From contig OX359270.1 in the NCBI GenBank assembly GCA_947179155.2, forward strand, positions 17,519,556 to 17,583,555: a DNA stretch of 64,000 nucleotides, written 5' to 3'. This document shows, piece after piece, positions 35,881 to 48,500 of this stretch. Origin of the DNA: Hedera helix. Lineage: Eukaryota > Streptophyta > Magnoliopsida > Apiales > Araliaceae. The notes beneath the pieces are model-generated. The model was not told the DNA's origin, made no database searches, and saw only the letters and a program-made list of their open reading frames with translations. Made by a program: the position numbers and the translations under genes. The stretch's first letter is position 1; every line of letters begins with the position of its first letter.

Positions 35881-36281
35881 CATGAGAAACTGTATTTAAT
35901 TCCTCAAAACCACAATGTTTTGGCGGCACCCTTTTTGCCTTATGATTTAGTCTCTTTTACCCTTTTCTTTTATCGGATCTTGTCTCCTAACCACAACCAC
36001 AATCCATGCCATCATTACCGCCGTCTATCCAATCACACGTACCCATCATTCACCATATTCATTCATCCAAAAATTGGAGAGGCAAACCATAACACACAAA
36101 AATTTTGTACTCAAACATTTGACCACCGTCAAGTTCCCACGAAGTCAACCCTCCTGTTTTTGACGACCTCCCTCCAAGCTACAGCCAAATTATTCTCCAC
36201 GAGTGCTTTACAGATGATGATGGTGGTAGTAGGATTTCGCTGCTGGTAGTTGTGGTGTTGTGGCTGCGTAACCCTGCTAAG
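35880..36281 (+). promoter_or_regulatory. Probable promoter and untranslated first exon of the fluoride exporter gene
   Basis: Base composition shifts from very AT-rich to mixed sequence here, and C/T-rich runs typical of plant 5' leaders follow (36290-36390). The coding ATG at 39137 lies only 19 bases after a good splice acceptor (TTTCAG, ending 39118), so an upstream non-coding exon is expected. AAG|GT at 36281/36282 is one possible donor. A 110-codon frame at 35920-36249 lacks an ATG start and resembles nothing, so I read it as leader or upstream sequence. Exact transcription start and donor are not determined. Confidence 0.35.
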
Positions 36282-39118
36282 GTTGGGACTTCGTTCTCTC
36301 TTTTTCTTCGGTCTCTCTGTGTTCTTTTTTTCTTGATTTCAATCTGTTTATTACTTCGTCTCTCTCTCTCTCCATTATATTTGTTAATTTTGAACCAGTG
36401 CCCCAATTGGTTGATTAGTTATTGTGTTTTGATTTGTTTTCCTTTTCCCCAAATATCAGTATAGGTAACAAACGTTAGATGTTGACATGTATAAATTTGA
36501 TTATTAGTGGATTAGATGTATGATTGGTCAACATATATCTGCATGTGTTTGAATTTAATAATATATTACAATCTCTCTCCATGAATAAAGTTCTTTGATA
36601 TTAATTTAATCTTCAAAAGGTACTAAAAGTTTTGCTGGTGTGATATGATTTGGAAACTTTACCTGATATTATAGTTTTCATTCTAGAGTTAGTTGTGTTT
36701 ATAAACTAGAAATACAGCCATCTGGTCTCAATACCAATTGGATTAAGGGTTGTTAGTGGTGTTCTTTTTGTTTTCTTTATTAGTACTATGTTACCTCATA
36801 GTGGAGGACAGATCTTTTAACCCCACTACCATAAAAAACAAAGTCACTAGTAATTCAATATTTGGGGTGTTACAAATTCAAAGGAATTGCAGAAGAAAAT
36901 AAAACTTGTAGAAGAAAGGAAAACTTGCAGAAAATGAAATAACAAAAAGGAAACTGATATTCATTCAATCCATGTCTATTACACTGATGCTGCTTCTATA
37001 TACTCATCTGCCTAACAAATTTGTTAAAACTGACCCAATGCATCCTCAACACGTGTCACTCCCTGCAATTGACTAAAAGACTGACTTAGCAAACTTGAGT
37101 ACTCAACGGACTCATTTTATTAAAGCTCCCCTTAACGCTATAATCCCCTTCTCCAGCTGCAGAACTTACACTCAATTTGGGAACTCATACAGTATGCAAA
37201 CCAGTATTTAAATAGTTGATTTTTTGAAACACCAAGCAGCTATATAATAACTTTCATCTTTTGTTTGTATAAATATTATTATTATAATAATATCTGAAGT
37301 ACTCAGTTTGAATATTAAGTAGATGTGATTATTACATGGGTTTTAGGATTACAAAAAGGAATTTTAGAATACCCTTAAAAGTGAAAGTAAAACTGTAAAA
37401 GGAAAAAGATTAAACAATTTTCTGGCAATATGCTTTGCTGCCAGATGAATATGCTTTACATGGGTTTTAGGATTGCAAAAAGGAATTTTAGAATCCCCTT
37501 AAAAGTGAAAGTAAAACTGTAAAAGGAAAAAGATTAAACAATTTTCTGGCAATATGCTTTGCTGCCGGATGAATATGCTTTTCTGCCAGATGATTGGATT
37601 TTGAGTCAGTTTATGGTTGACTAGCTATATAGGTTTGCCTTTTATACAGCCCACGTAGGAGAAACTTGAGCACCCTGCACAAGAGCTCCAATAAGTGCTA
37701 CATATTTTTTTTAAGTTGCAGATATGCTCTAGCAGAATCTTAGCTAGGCATTTAGGTCAAGAGAGACAAGTCTCCATGTCTGTCCATTTACTCATTTTCA
37801 TATCAATTGTTTTATAATGCTTGAATTTCTATTGAAAGGGATACTAGTTACCGGTTGACCTGCCTCTGCTTTCTTGCTCATCTTTAAAATATTCATTTTT
37901 AGTATTGGGGCAGTAGAAGAGTAATATAGATTTCCCCCCTAAACCTAAGAGGATGGCTAAAGCTTAAAAAACATACGAAAACTTGCTTTAAGAGATGTGC
38001 TCTACCACTTGTATGTTGCTGGACTATGATAGATTTTCTTTCCTCCGATGGTGGTAAGATGTCTGCAACAATCCTACCTGCTTCACTAAAGATCAGGCGA
38101 TCTGTTGATGTGGCTGGCGTTTTTCATGTCCCCAACCTTTTTGTGGTTAGAAATTGATACTGTAGAAACTTTTACATACTCATTTAGATATTGAAACGGA
38201 AGAAAGGGGTTTCTCTTTCTTTTTCACTTTCTTTTCCTGCGAGATCTGCACAAATAAATATGTACATGAATTATACATTATCTGATGTGCATGAATTAAT
38301 AAAAAAATGGTCAATAAATTTTACAGAAAGCTGGCCCACCTATAACTGATATTTTATTTTAGGATATTTCCACATGAGTCTCTCACGCATGGATGTGAGA
38401 CCACTCACTATTTATGTGAGAAAAACTATTGTTATGTTGTTTGCATTAATGATAATTGGACTATTTCTACGTCTTTATGCTTAATTAATTTTTTTATCCT
38501 TGGATTAGTCATAAGATGACAATCTAGAAGACTAGGGGCTATATTTTTACGCCTATATGCATTGATACCTCAAAAGGGGTTACTACTTAAGGGACCTTTG
38601 TCGTTAAGTTTATGTAGTCCCTCATAAATTACTTTAGAACAAAAAAATAGTTCTTTGCTTTCAGGCCAAGCTTCAGACTAATTCAGGAGAAAAATGTGCT
38701 TATATGTATTAAGCTAGTAGAAGTACAAATAGTCAAATCCCATGCAACATAATTGCAAACAAACATATTCTATGTGGAAATATAAATTCCCTTTATTTTA
38801 ATCTTACAGTGTATTAACCTTTTCTACATCATTTACCGGAAGAATTTAGATGTGACCACAATTCATAACCTCATTTGCACATTATTTTTCATTGCAACTT
38901 GTTTATTCTAAAACTTTTGTTATAATAATGAGTCGGTGGCAACACTTGTTAGTTGTTACCTGTACCATCTATTAGTTCTTTAAAGTGGAGCAGTTGAGGA
39001 GATAGCTTGTAAAATTTTGGAAGCAATAGCATCGTAGTTGCTATCTTATCTAGTCAATTTATTTGACATCACACGATTTTTAATACCAACTCTTTTTTCC
39101 ACATGAATGAACTTTCAG
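36282..39118 (+). other. Probable 5'-UTR intron
   Basis: This interval ends in a polypyrimidine tract and TTTCAG at 39118 just before the start codon. It contains a 124-bp tandem duplication (37332-37579), a degenerate repeat-like block near 36860-37200 and otherwise AT-rich DNA. I see no conserved coding exon in it. Confidence 0.4.
37332..37579. repeat. Tandem duplication, 2 x 124 bp
   Basis: Two copies start TTACATGGG at 37332 and 37456 and run to GAATATGCT at 37455 and 37579. I count three mismatches, so the duplication is fairly recent. Confidence 0.9.
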
Positions 39119-39136
39119 TTTCTCTGAATAACAATT

Positions 39137-39520
39137 ATGGATCGTGAAATTAATGCCTCTGAGCTTGGACGGAATGAATCTTTTGGTCAGCTATGCAGTG
39201 CAAATTCTTCTATGAGAAGACGGTCTTCAGGTTTATCGGTTTTGGGCCCCCCTCATCTAGATGATGACACAGAAAGTGAGTCTGTTTCAGAGGCAGGTGA
39301 TATTGGCGATCGAGCACTTCCCAGCAATCGGTACAGTGGGAGTGGCAGGATTCGTTTATCTGTTGACAATGTCGTAGATAACAGTTTTGTGGTTCCCGTC
39401 CAAGAGGATACCCATGATTTAACTGCTTCAAATACTATATCCTCTGTGTCACCATTACCTTTGCAAATTCCATCTCCTCTTCCCACTGATGCAATGTTAC
39501 AACCTGCAGAAAGAAAGGAA
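39137..39520 (+). CDS. FEX: FEX coding exon 1 (residues 1-128)
   Basis: The ATG at 39137 opens 128 codons ending AERKE before the donor GTGAGT. This part is the soluble, acidic, Ser-rich N-terminus (RRRSSG, DDDTESESVSE) and has no membrane segment. The Arg/Ser-rich stretch near residues 28-33 could be a phosphorylation site, which is inference. The exon ends in phase 0. Confidence 0.88.
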
Positions 39521-42500
39521 GTGAGTTTTCATTCAAACTTTCATTGTTATCATTGTTGATGGAAGTTTGTTGGAAACATAATTTTACTGATAACTAATAA
39601 TTTCTATCAATCAGATGTGTTTAAGTGACTTGTTTTATAGGAAACTAAACTGGAGATGCCGTGGTTATTGGAGTATATTTCATGCTTACTTCATCTTGCT
39701 GTATGTGGAATTTTGGGGGTAATATATTAAACCTATATATTTCTTGGAGGTATTTTAAGCGAGTCAATTTTATTTGAGTAAATCTTGTATCATTTGTTTC
39801 CATTTGGGTTCTAGTCCAATCTTATTTCTTAAGAGTACTGTCCCTACGTTCAGTTTCTTCATGGTATTGGTATAATTTAGAACAATGAAGATCCAAATAC
39901 CTAATTTATATGTCACTGGATGAAAACCTGATTAATAGATAAAAGAAAAGGACAGCTTATAAATGCAATATGTTAAAATGTTGCATAATTTAGAAATTTG
40001 AAAATGTAACCGACGTCTGATATAAAATTTGCTACATAGATAAGATAAGTTCCTTGGTAAACAAACCTAGTTGAAGCATTTTAGTAGTTTCCCCAACTGG
40101 GTAATGCATTATTTGGTTCTCTAGACTAATGTGGGTTAGACTAATATGGGTTAAGAAAAATGCACTTCGTAGCTCTCTAAATTAATATGGATTCCGCAAA
40201 ATTCCATTTGGCTCAAATTCTGAAGGTAGATTGTGATATAATCCACTTGAAAAGATGAGAACTTCATTATGTCAACAGAGTAAGATGAGTGGTTTTGAAG
40301 TCTCTGTTAATAATAATATTTCAGTATCTATTGCTTTCGATAAGTTGCATACTTTTAAGTTGACATTGTTTCTCCATCAGTGCCTTGGGCTTATCCCTGA
40401 ACATATATTATCTGATATTATACGTGTATGTATATATATTCTGACCCCTTTGGGGGCTGTTGCTTAAAATCTTTGCTTATAAAAACGAAAAGTTATATGT
40501 CGGAATCCTGAAGTTTTGAACAAACTATATGGATAGGTTTGGGCCTAAGCCAAATAGAAATAGAATTTGAGGAAGAAGAATGGCAGAAATAGCGACGAAA
40601 TAGGAAAAGGGAGAAAAGCTCAAAGAGTCTCTCTCAGTTTTTTATTTCATTCATCAAGCATAAAAATTACATCATTCTTCTGCATATTTATACCCAAGCT
40701 TTCTTGATGGAAAATAAAGCTAAACCTATACCAACTTCCTTAGTAACTAACTCACTTGGAGTATTCTGATTCTAGAGACTACTATTAGTTATTATTTCCC
40801 AAAATAACCTTGACTACTAATTTAAATCATTGGGGCTTGACAATTTCCTCCCTTTTAAGAACATCCATGTCCTCGTGGGTTTGCAAATTGTAGGGCTTTT
40901 CTTTCTCCATTTCTTGCATAATTGTGCTTGTTGAGTTTGTCTTCTCTTGTGCAAATCCTCCAGGGTCAAAAACCATGACCAGAGATTTACAAAGTTTTCC
41001 TCTTCCACTTCATTTTTCATGGCCATCTACCTCCTTGAAAAGAAACAAATAAATCTGGCGAAGGACCCTTTTCGATATTAGCTAATTCTGTCCAACAATC
41101 AAAATCAAAATCATCATTCTTTATTGGAAAGAGCTTGTCACCCGATTGTAGGTTCACCTTAGGAGGACTAGTCAAAGCTCTTCAGAAAATTTCAAAGGCT
41201 TTTTTTCGTCATATGTTTCCTTCCACTAGAGAGCATTTTTCTGAAATTTTCAAAGCCTTTTCATCATTCTCATTTTTCTGGAGTCTTCAACAGTTCAGGT
41301 TTGTGAGCAAATTTGCAGTCAATGGACTTGGCATCAGAGTCCCTTCACCATCCTTTACACTAGCAGCATAAATATCCTTTAGTGCAGATTCATATTTATA
41401 ATGGTGAACGTTCACACTAGCACAGTTTGCATTTTCTTTCATCACCTAGTCAAACATGTCCCTTCCAATGGATCCAATGTAATTGGGTGTTTTAGGAACT
41501 TGAAGCATTCATTTACCAATTCTGATTGGTTTTTGTTCAGTGTGTTCAGCAAGGTTCCCCCAGTGTTTAAAGGGACGATGGACTTGGGAATTGAAAGAGG
41601 AAGTATGAGTTTTATCCTCCTATTGGTTGTTCTTGCCAAGGTACCCAGGAAGTGTGATTGAGGGGGCAAAATAGTTCCATGATGTCTTGAGAATATAGCA
41701 AACTGCTCTTTAGCAGAGAGTCTGAAATGAAAATCTGCTTTGTTTAGCTCCTTGTTATTTCTGAGTTTCCTAAGCCTCTTAGGAAGCCTGCCCCAATCTT
41801 GGCTACCCAGTAACATTGATACATATGGTATTATTAATGAAAATCTGCTTTGTTTAGCTCCTTGTTATTTCTGAGTTTCCTAAGCCTCTTAGGAAGCCTG
41901 CCCCAATCTTGGCTACCCAGTGGCATTGATACATATGGTATTATTTGGGGTTGCTCACTATCCTTTAAAGACCATGATTCATGTTCATTGCAAGCTTTTC
42001 TCTCCTCAGTTTCCACTTGATTAATGACCATTTATGGGCTGTTTCAGCTATCCATACAAGTGAACATTTTGCAGTTTGGTTCTTGTACATTTTGGTCTTG
42101 TTCTTTCCACAACTCTTTATAGCACAACTCTTTGGCCCTTCTTCCTTGCCTTTGGTCTGCTATGGTGGCTTTGGTTACTGAAAAATAGGACTTATAGGTG
42201 GCTGGTTTGGTGTGTGTTGAGAAGGGAAGTTTGCTAAAGATTTTGGCAGAGAAGTGAGGATTATTGATAAGTGCTCTGGTGGAGCATTTAGGGTTGTTGG
42301 CAGAATTTTTAAGGGAACTAGGATAATAATAGGAAGAAAGAAATAGGCCAATGTTCTCTTCAACATACTTAGGATAGACATGGGGAAATGGATTTGAGTC
42401 ACTAACTTCGTCCGAGAGTGACTTTTTTATCGACTCTTCCACCTTGCCTCTCCAAGGAGTGGGTGTTGCAGACCACTCTTTGGTCTTTCATTTAACATTA

Positions 42501-45500
42501 ATGGCTTCAAGGAGTGAATACTTGTAATCATCACTATGAATTGGCATGTACTTTTCAAGAGACTCATTTGAATGTTAAGGATCTTGTATAACTTGTGATT
42601 CCATTGCTTTGTGCCTCGCTTTTTGTCTCACAATCAGTCTGTCATCAAGCAATTGCTTTCCTTCATACATTGCTTTTGTTTCTGGGCTGATTATCTTCAT
42701 TACAGACTGCCGCTCTTTTTCTGTTGGTATAAAGTCACCTTGCTGCAGTTTTTGAACTCCACATACTCCTAGCATCTCAGACAATGCCTCATCATTTATT
42801 GGAAAACCATTATTCTCCAGTTCTTCATCATATCTAGGGGATCCCTCATACAATGGTGCTGCTTAAACTGAATTTTTAGTGCAGGTGGAGAACTCCCAAT
42901 TTCTAAGGCTTTTTACAATCCTCTTCATCGTATACTGGAATTGCTAACTTAAGATGCTCAAGTTCAGCACTTTGGTTCTCATCTCTTCCCCTCTCTTCAT
43001 AATCAAAGCCATGCCCTCTCCTCCTAGGTACCTCATCCTCCTCTTGCCTTTCATTTCTCTCCATAGCAGCATGGTAGGGGTAGTTGGAAACTCCCCTTCT
43101 TTTGTTCTTTTAGGTTGAAAGGGCTTTTGAACTCTAGTTCCATGCTACTAGACCTTGGTTTTGTTAGTCCAGTGATGTTTTCCATGAATTTTTATATCCT
43201 CTCATCCCTGAGTTGGAACCTTTCAGTAGCAAATTCCCTAAACTTAAAAGGAAGTCTTGTTGCAACACTTGGGAGTTTAATGAAATATACCAGTACACAA
43301 GGATTGGAAGGTGTTTGTAAAAATGAAAGATCAATTGAGTTCTCTGATTGAACAATTGATCAAATACACTTGGCTGGAAAGCTTAAGTAGGTAGATAGAA
43401 TAGTTGAGCATTTAAGAAACACTTGGGCACCAAATGATGAAACAGTGTGTTCATGGTGTTATTAATGAAATAACACATCTGTAACACTGTAACTATGGCA
43501 GAATGGTGTATATTATAGAATGAAAAACAAGTCTGAGAGAGAGAGTGAATGGGTTTGATGCTAGATGCTTTGGAGCAATGCCAAATGATGCTAAAGGATT
43601 AATCAAACACACAAAAATCACAAATAACTAGATCTAAGCACTAAATTAAAATATTTTTGGGATTTTTTCTCGGTATCAACTGAAATGATTGTGGAATTAA
43701 TCTATGATGTAGATGTTATGGAAACTTAAGTTGATGATTGGGGAAGCTAATATGAACTGAAATGAGTGTATTAAGAAGAGAATTTACCAAATTTAACCCT
43801 AGAAGATGATTATTATGCTTAGTTGCAGGTGTCTTGAAAAATGGAGCATCAGATTGTGAGTTTCTGCTGCTGCTTGGGTTCAGATTCTTGCTTGATTCCT
43901 CCTGGGCTAGCTTGGTTTGTGTTTTGGTGATGACTTGTGATGTAGATTTATGAGTTTTGTGCTGAATTAGGTGTTTTATGATTTTGTGAAAATCTGGGGA
44001 TGACCAGTGACGAACCAGCCAGGAGGATGAGTTTTCCCAAAAAAGGGTGTAATATTCCAGTTTTTTTAAAAAATAATGTAGTGTAAATTATAAATGTAAA
44101 TTAAGTAATGTAAGTTAAAATTTTAATGAGAAATGTAAATAGAATTTTAATTAGATTGTAAACTAATATGTGGTTAGTAATGTAAATGGAAATATGATGT
44201 ATAAAAGGAGATAATTCTTGGAATTAAAAGTGTGTATAAAGGTTTTATATATGTATGAATAACAAGATTTTAGAAGGTTACAAGTATGTGGGAGAGCATG
44301 TATATATGTATGTATAGGAGCATTTCTCCAAGAAGTCAAATTCCTTTTAGAAGCTTAAAAAAAATGGTTAAGGAAAATCCGGCTATTGATGTGTGGGGGA
44401 GGAGGAGACCAAGATCCAAGATTTGCTCACTTGCTTTACTAATTCACTTTTATGTTTTCAAGCAATAAAAGGTGTGATGTGCTCCATTTTTGGCCAATGC
44501 TTGCAAAGTGAAGTTTTAAGCACTAGATTAAGTCGTAAACCTAGGATTACTTCCAACTAATTAAGATTACACATAATTAACTACTTGGGAAACAATTTGG
44601 AATTCCAAGAATGGAAGGGGAACGACCAAAGAGGGATTTCTTGGAGGGATGAACTTATAAACTTTGAAAACTACCTTCTATATATACTTGGATACCAAAA
44701 GCTTGCTTCATTTTTGTGAACTAAATTTTCAAGCTAAGTAAAAAGAGAGAGAGAAGTTGATCAGCTACAAGGAGGAGTTAGCAAAAGTTGAAGAAGAGAA
44801 AAAGGAGACGAACTAATCTGGGAAAGGTATTTACCCAAAACTCTAAGTTAATCTTTAGATATTCATGTAAATATGGATTTTTTATGGAATTTTTGAAGTT
44901 AGATCATGATTAAGCCTAAAATTATTGTGTTAGACTTAAGTTATTAAGGTTCAAGCGAGAGAACTCAAAAGATTAAGATAAATAAAAACAAAATCTAAAG
45001 CTAAGCACATGAAAATCCCTAAAATCTGCACTGTTTTTGTAAAATGGATAACTAATAATGTGTAATAAGTTTGGATCTGAAATTTTGAGGGGTAGCTACC
45101 TGTGTAAGTGTTTTAACTATTGGATAAATTTGAGACTTTAACTCTATGGATTATTTTTGGTGAATTTTTGAAGTGGACTGGTTAGTGGGTTAAATCCCCT
45201 TACCATGGGTTTGTTTTGGGTGCTAGAGACTTCGAAAAATTCTGAAATTTTTATAGTAGATGCCTAATATGGAGGAGAGTTGCACATCCAAAGATGAGCC
45301 CAATTGGAGTTGTGGTGAAGGAGTTATGGATTAAACAATTTCAATTTTGGAAACCCTAAAATAGTTATAACTAAAGTTGTAGACATGATTTGGGGCTGAA
45401 GTTTTAGGAAGAAGCTCTCTGTAATGGTACTGAGATGTTGTCCAAATTTCATGATTTTTGGATTTAAACTCGACTTTTAAGAAATATTTTAATTTTGGAT

Positions 45501-48500
45501 AGAAATGGGTATAAAATAAATATTAAAAGTGTTTGGGAAAATGTGAAAAAAATTCAAAAAATCTGGCATGTATATTGGAACATTTGGTTGAGAGGAAAAA
45601 AAAACTAATAGAATGTCTAAGTGGGTTTCATGTGAAAAAAGAATTGTAACATATTGTGAAAAACCTAGTTTAAGGGAGCGAAAAAATGTGATACAATTTT
45701 ATTGGATAAATAAGTTAAATAATACTTATGAAATTTAGTTAAGGGTAAAAATATAATTTGTGAAGTTAACTTATGAAGATGATGTAAAACGGTGGTTAGA
45801 TTGTCGTTACGATACCTGAAAAATATCAAATTAGAGTTACGAGTAACCGACGGTAATAAGTGACTAAATAAAGAAATAAATAATAACCCCAAAAATTTGT
45901 TGTATCGACCTTCGTGAATGATGTAGGTCACCTGGGGAGAGAAATAGTTGCTATAAACGAAAGACAGCAGATTAAGAGGATGTTATTTGTTTCGGGTAAT
46001 TCTATTGATGAAATAAATCTTTTGATATAATCAATTGTTTTAAAACGTAGACTTGTTGTGATAAGTAATGTCTAAACCAAATTGTTTTGGGACGGATTCC
46101 TGCTAGTTTAAGACTGAGAATGAACAACTCTAATATATAGGAGATATCATTATGATGTTGTTGAGATACTGACTTAACACTGTAAATACGACGTGGATGT
46201 GATATTATGCGGTATGATAGGATGATCCCTTAGAATACCTTTGGAGAGTTTGCAGTTTTTGTGATTGTTAAACATTTTGAAGAGTTCTCATTTTTAAAAA
46301 CTAATGAACAATTATATATAGTTCTTGGTCCCTATGACCACTCAGTTATGATGATGAAAATTGAAATTATCGAAACCATTGTATTTCCTGTTTAATCATG
46401 TGTTGCTTCACACTTCATAGATATTAGATTTTGAAAATCTTTTGATAGCTAATTGTCTGTTCATGATATAATTATTTATTGATATGTTTTACACTTGTTG
46501 AGAAAATTTGTTAATCACCCTTGCATATGTAAATAATATTGTAGACAAGAGTGACAAATTAGAAGAGTAGCATAGCTAATGTATTATAATTATTATATTT
46601 AATCTGTATGATTTTTGATGTAAAAATGTAATAAAATAGTGGTAAAAGGTTATGACCTGGGAATGAAGATAAAATATGTAATAGACTAGTAAAGTAATAA
46701 TAATATTAGTAAATGGTACAAATGATATTAGATAGTGAGTATCAGATCCGCTGTAGTGAGTACACGGAGGAAAGGGAAGCTCTAATACTACTTTGTTAGG
46801 AGGCCAAGGTATCGAACAAACTAAATGGATAGGTTTGGGCCTAAGCCAGACAAATATAGAATTGGAGCAAAAAGAATGTAAAGAAATAGGGAAGAAATAA
46901 GAAAAGGGTAAAGGGCTCAAAGAATCTCTCAGTGTTTCATTTCATTCATCAAGCATAAGAAATTCCGTCATTCGTCTACATATTTATACTAGAGCTTTCT
47001 TGCCGGAAAATGAAGCACTAAACCTATACCAACTTCCTTATCCTACACCCCGTGGCTCGTAGTAACTAACTCACATGGAGTATTCTGATTCAAGTGACTA
47101 CTATTAGTTACTTTCCCAACATTACCTCGTCTACTAATTCAAATTGTTGGGGCTTGATGATATATCTTGGATTTTAGCGCCAGAATGATAATTCTTGTAA
47201 TACTCTATATACGTTTGTTTTTCTGTAGCTTTGTGTTTGGATTCTGTTTTTTTCTACGTTTTGTGGTGCCAGAGGTGCTTGGCATGTTTATTTTATCATT
47301 TTTTTTATATCTATTTGAGGATGACGCAGCAAAATCTATTGCCATGTTAACAGCAATTAGTTGCTATCTTTCCCATTTACTGGTACAGAGGGTTCATTTT
47401 CATGTCTCCATTTTTTATTTTCTTTTTATTTATTCTTGTAATATTTTGCTGTATTCTTTTCCATCTCCTTTCTCATTATTAATAAAACCTTCTTAACCTA
47501 TCCTTTTGAAATAAAATTCCCCGCATGTAATATTATCGATGGTCATGATATAAATGGTAAAATAATTTGAAGCGGTTCTCTGCATTACGTAACTTGCATC
47601 CTGCGAAATTCTTTCATTTTTGCAGCTGTTGTCTGTTATTAGCTTTTATGTCCTTAAAAACATCCTAGGCAAAGAGTGCAACTCAAATCCTTTATAAAAA
47701 AGTAGCTAGCTCTTCTCTTTTCAAAATTCTGATTGTTATTATTGTTGGTGTTTTGATGATGCTGGGCAATTGATGGGGGTGGTTAAGTAACATCTTGAAA
47801 TCAATGTGAGAGACTGACCTTATGTAATATTTGTAGGTTTTAACAAGGTATCTACTGCAGAAATTGTTTGGCCCTGGAGCTGTTGGTGCCACAAGTGACC
47901 AAAGCTATATGTACCTTGACCTTCCATCTAATATGGTCTCTCTCTCTCTCTCTCACTCTCACTCTCACTCTCTCTCTCTCTGTGACACACACACACATAC
48001 ACTGACTGCTGTGGTGCTACCACATCAATCAGACCACTTCTCTAATTAATAGCAAATGCGGAGAAGACATTATAAATTTCATCTGTAGGCATCACACCAC
48101 ACAGCGTGCACAGGCACATATACAATACAAAAATGTAATACGAGACTTCATATTTAATATCTTCAACTTGCCCTGGCATTGCTATTGATAGGTAAAAGAT
48201 AGAATACTTGTGAGAATACATTTCCTGGAAACTTTATTTAGGAGTTCATTTTAGAGGAAGAGGCAGTGGCTTTTTCAGTTTTGCAAATGCATTTTCCCAC
48301 TAATGTTTGGTCTTTTTGCAACTTGTAGTGTTGTACGCTCTTGAAGTGGTTTAGGTACCAGCCTACATGATCAAAAGTTGCTCAATATTTTTTTAGTGTA
48401 CTTCTGAACTTGAATTTTCAGCTTACTATCAATTCCAATATTTTAGTTTGATTAGGTTATACAGTTGGTCAATATTTGGTGGTTCTGATTCACACTTCTC

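Larger units (their letters stand above)
40517..47159 (-). mobile_element. Old minus-strand LTR retroelement inside FEX intron 2
   Basis: Diverged direct repeats at 40517-40842 and 46813-47159 share the start GAACAAACTA..ATGGATAGG and the end GGGGCTTGA. On the minus strand the LTR starts TGTCAAGCCCC. A polypurine tract (AAAAGGGAGGAAAT on the minus strand) borders the left LTR, making it the 3' LTR. A primer-binding-like TAGTATTAGAGC lies near 46779-46790. No RT, integrase or RNase H was recognised, only unfamiliar open segments at 41442-43350. No target duplication is visible, in keeping with an old insertion. It is probably non-autonomous. Confidence 0.7.
39719..47836 (+). other. FEX intron 2, 8.1 kb, enlarged by a nested LTR element
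   Basis: The donor is GTAATA and the acceptor TTTGTAG. Most of the intron is a minus-strand LTR element (40517-47159) with a second LTR inserted in it. Outside the element are about 800 bp on the left and about 680 bp on the right. The exons on either side join in phase within one membrane repeat, so the insertion has not broken the reading frame. The open frame at 47167-47496 shows no family motif and is taken as intron sequence. Confidence 0.85.

Noticed and set aside
35920..36249. A 110-codon open frame upstream of FEX
   Set aside because: It begins at TTG, not ATG, is low-complexity, has no family motif, and lies where a promoter and untranslated exon are expected.
36860..37200. A possible short LTR fragment in the 5'-UTR intron
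   Set aside because: It has repeat-like wording but no termini, target duplication or second copy in the window.
39210..39486. Minus-strand frames opposite FEX exon 1
   Set aside because: These are shadows of the real coding exon.
46576..46920. A 114-codon minus-strand frame
   Set aside because: It crosses the boundary between two repeats and is AT-rich without any motif.
47167..47496. A 109-codon hydrophobic open frame in FEX intron 2
   Set aside because: The hydrophobicity comes from T-rich intron sequence. It has no CrcB or other motif, and the flanking exons join in phase without it.
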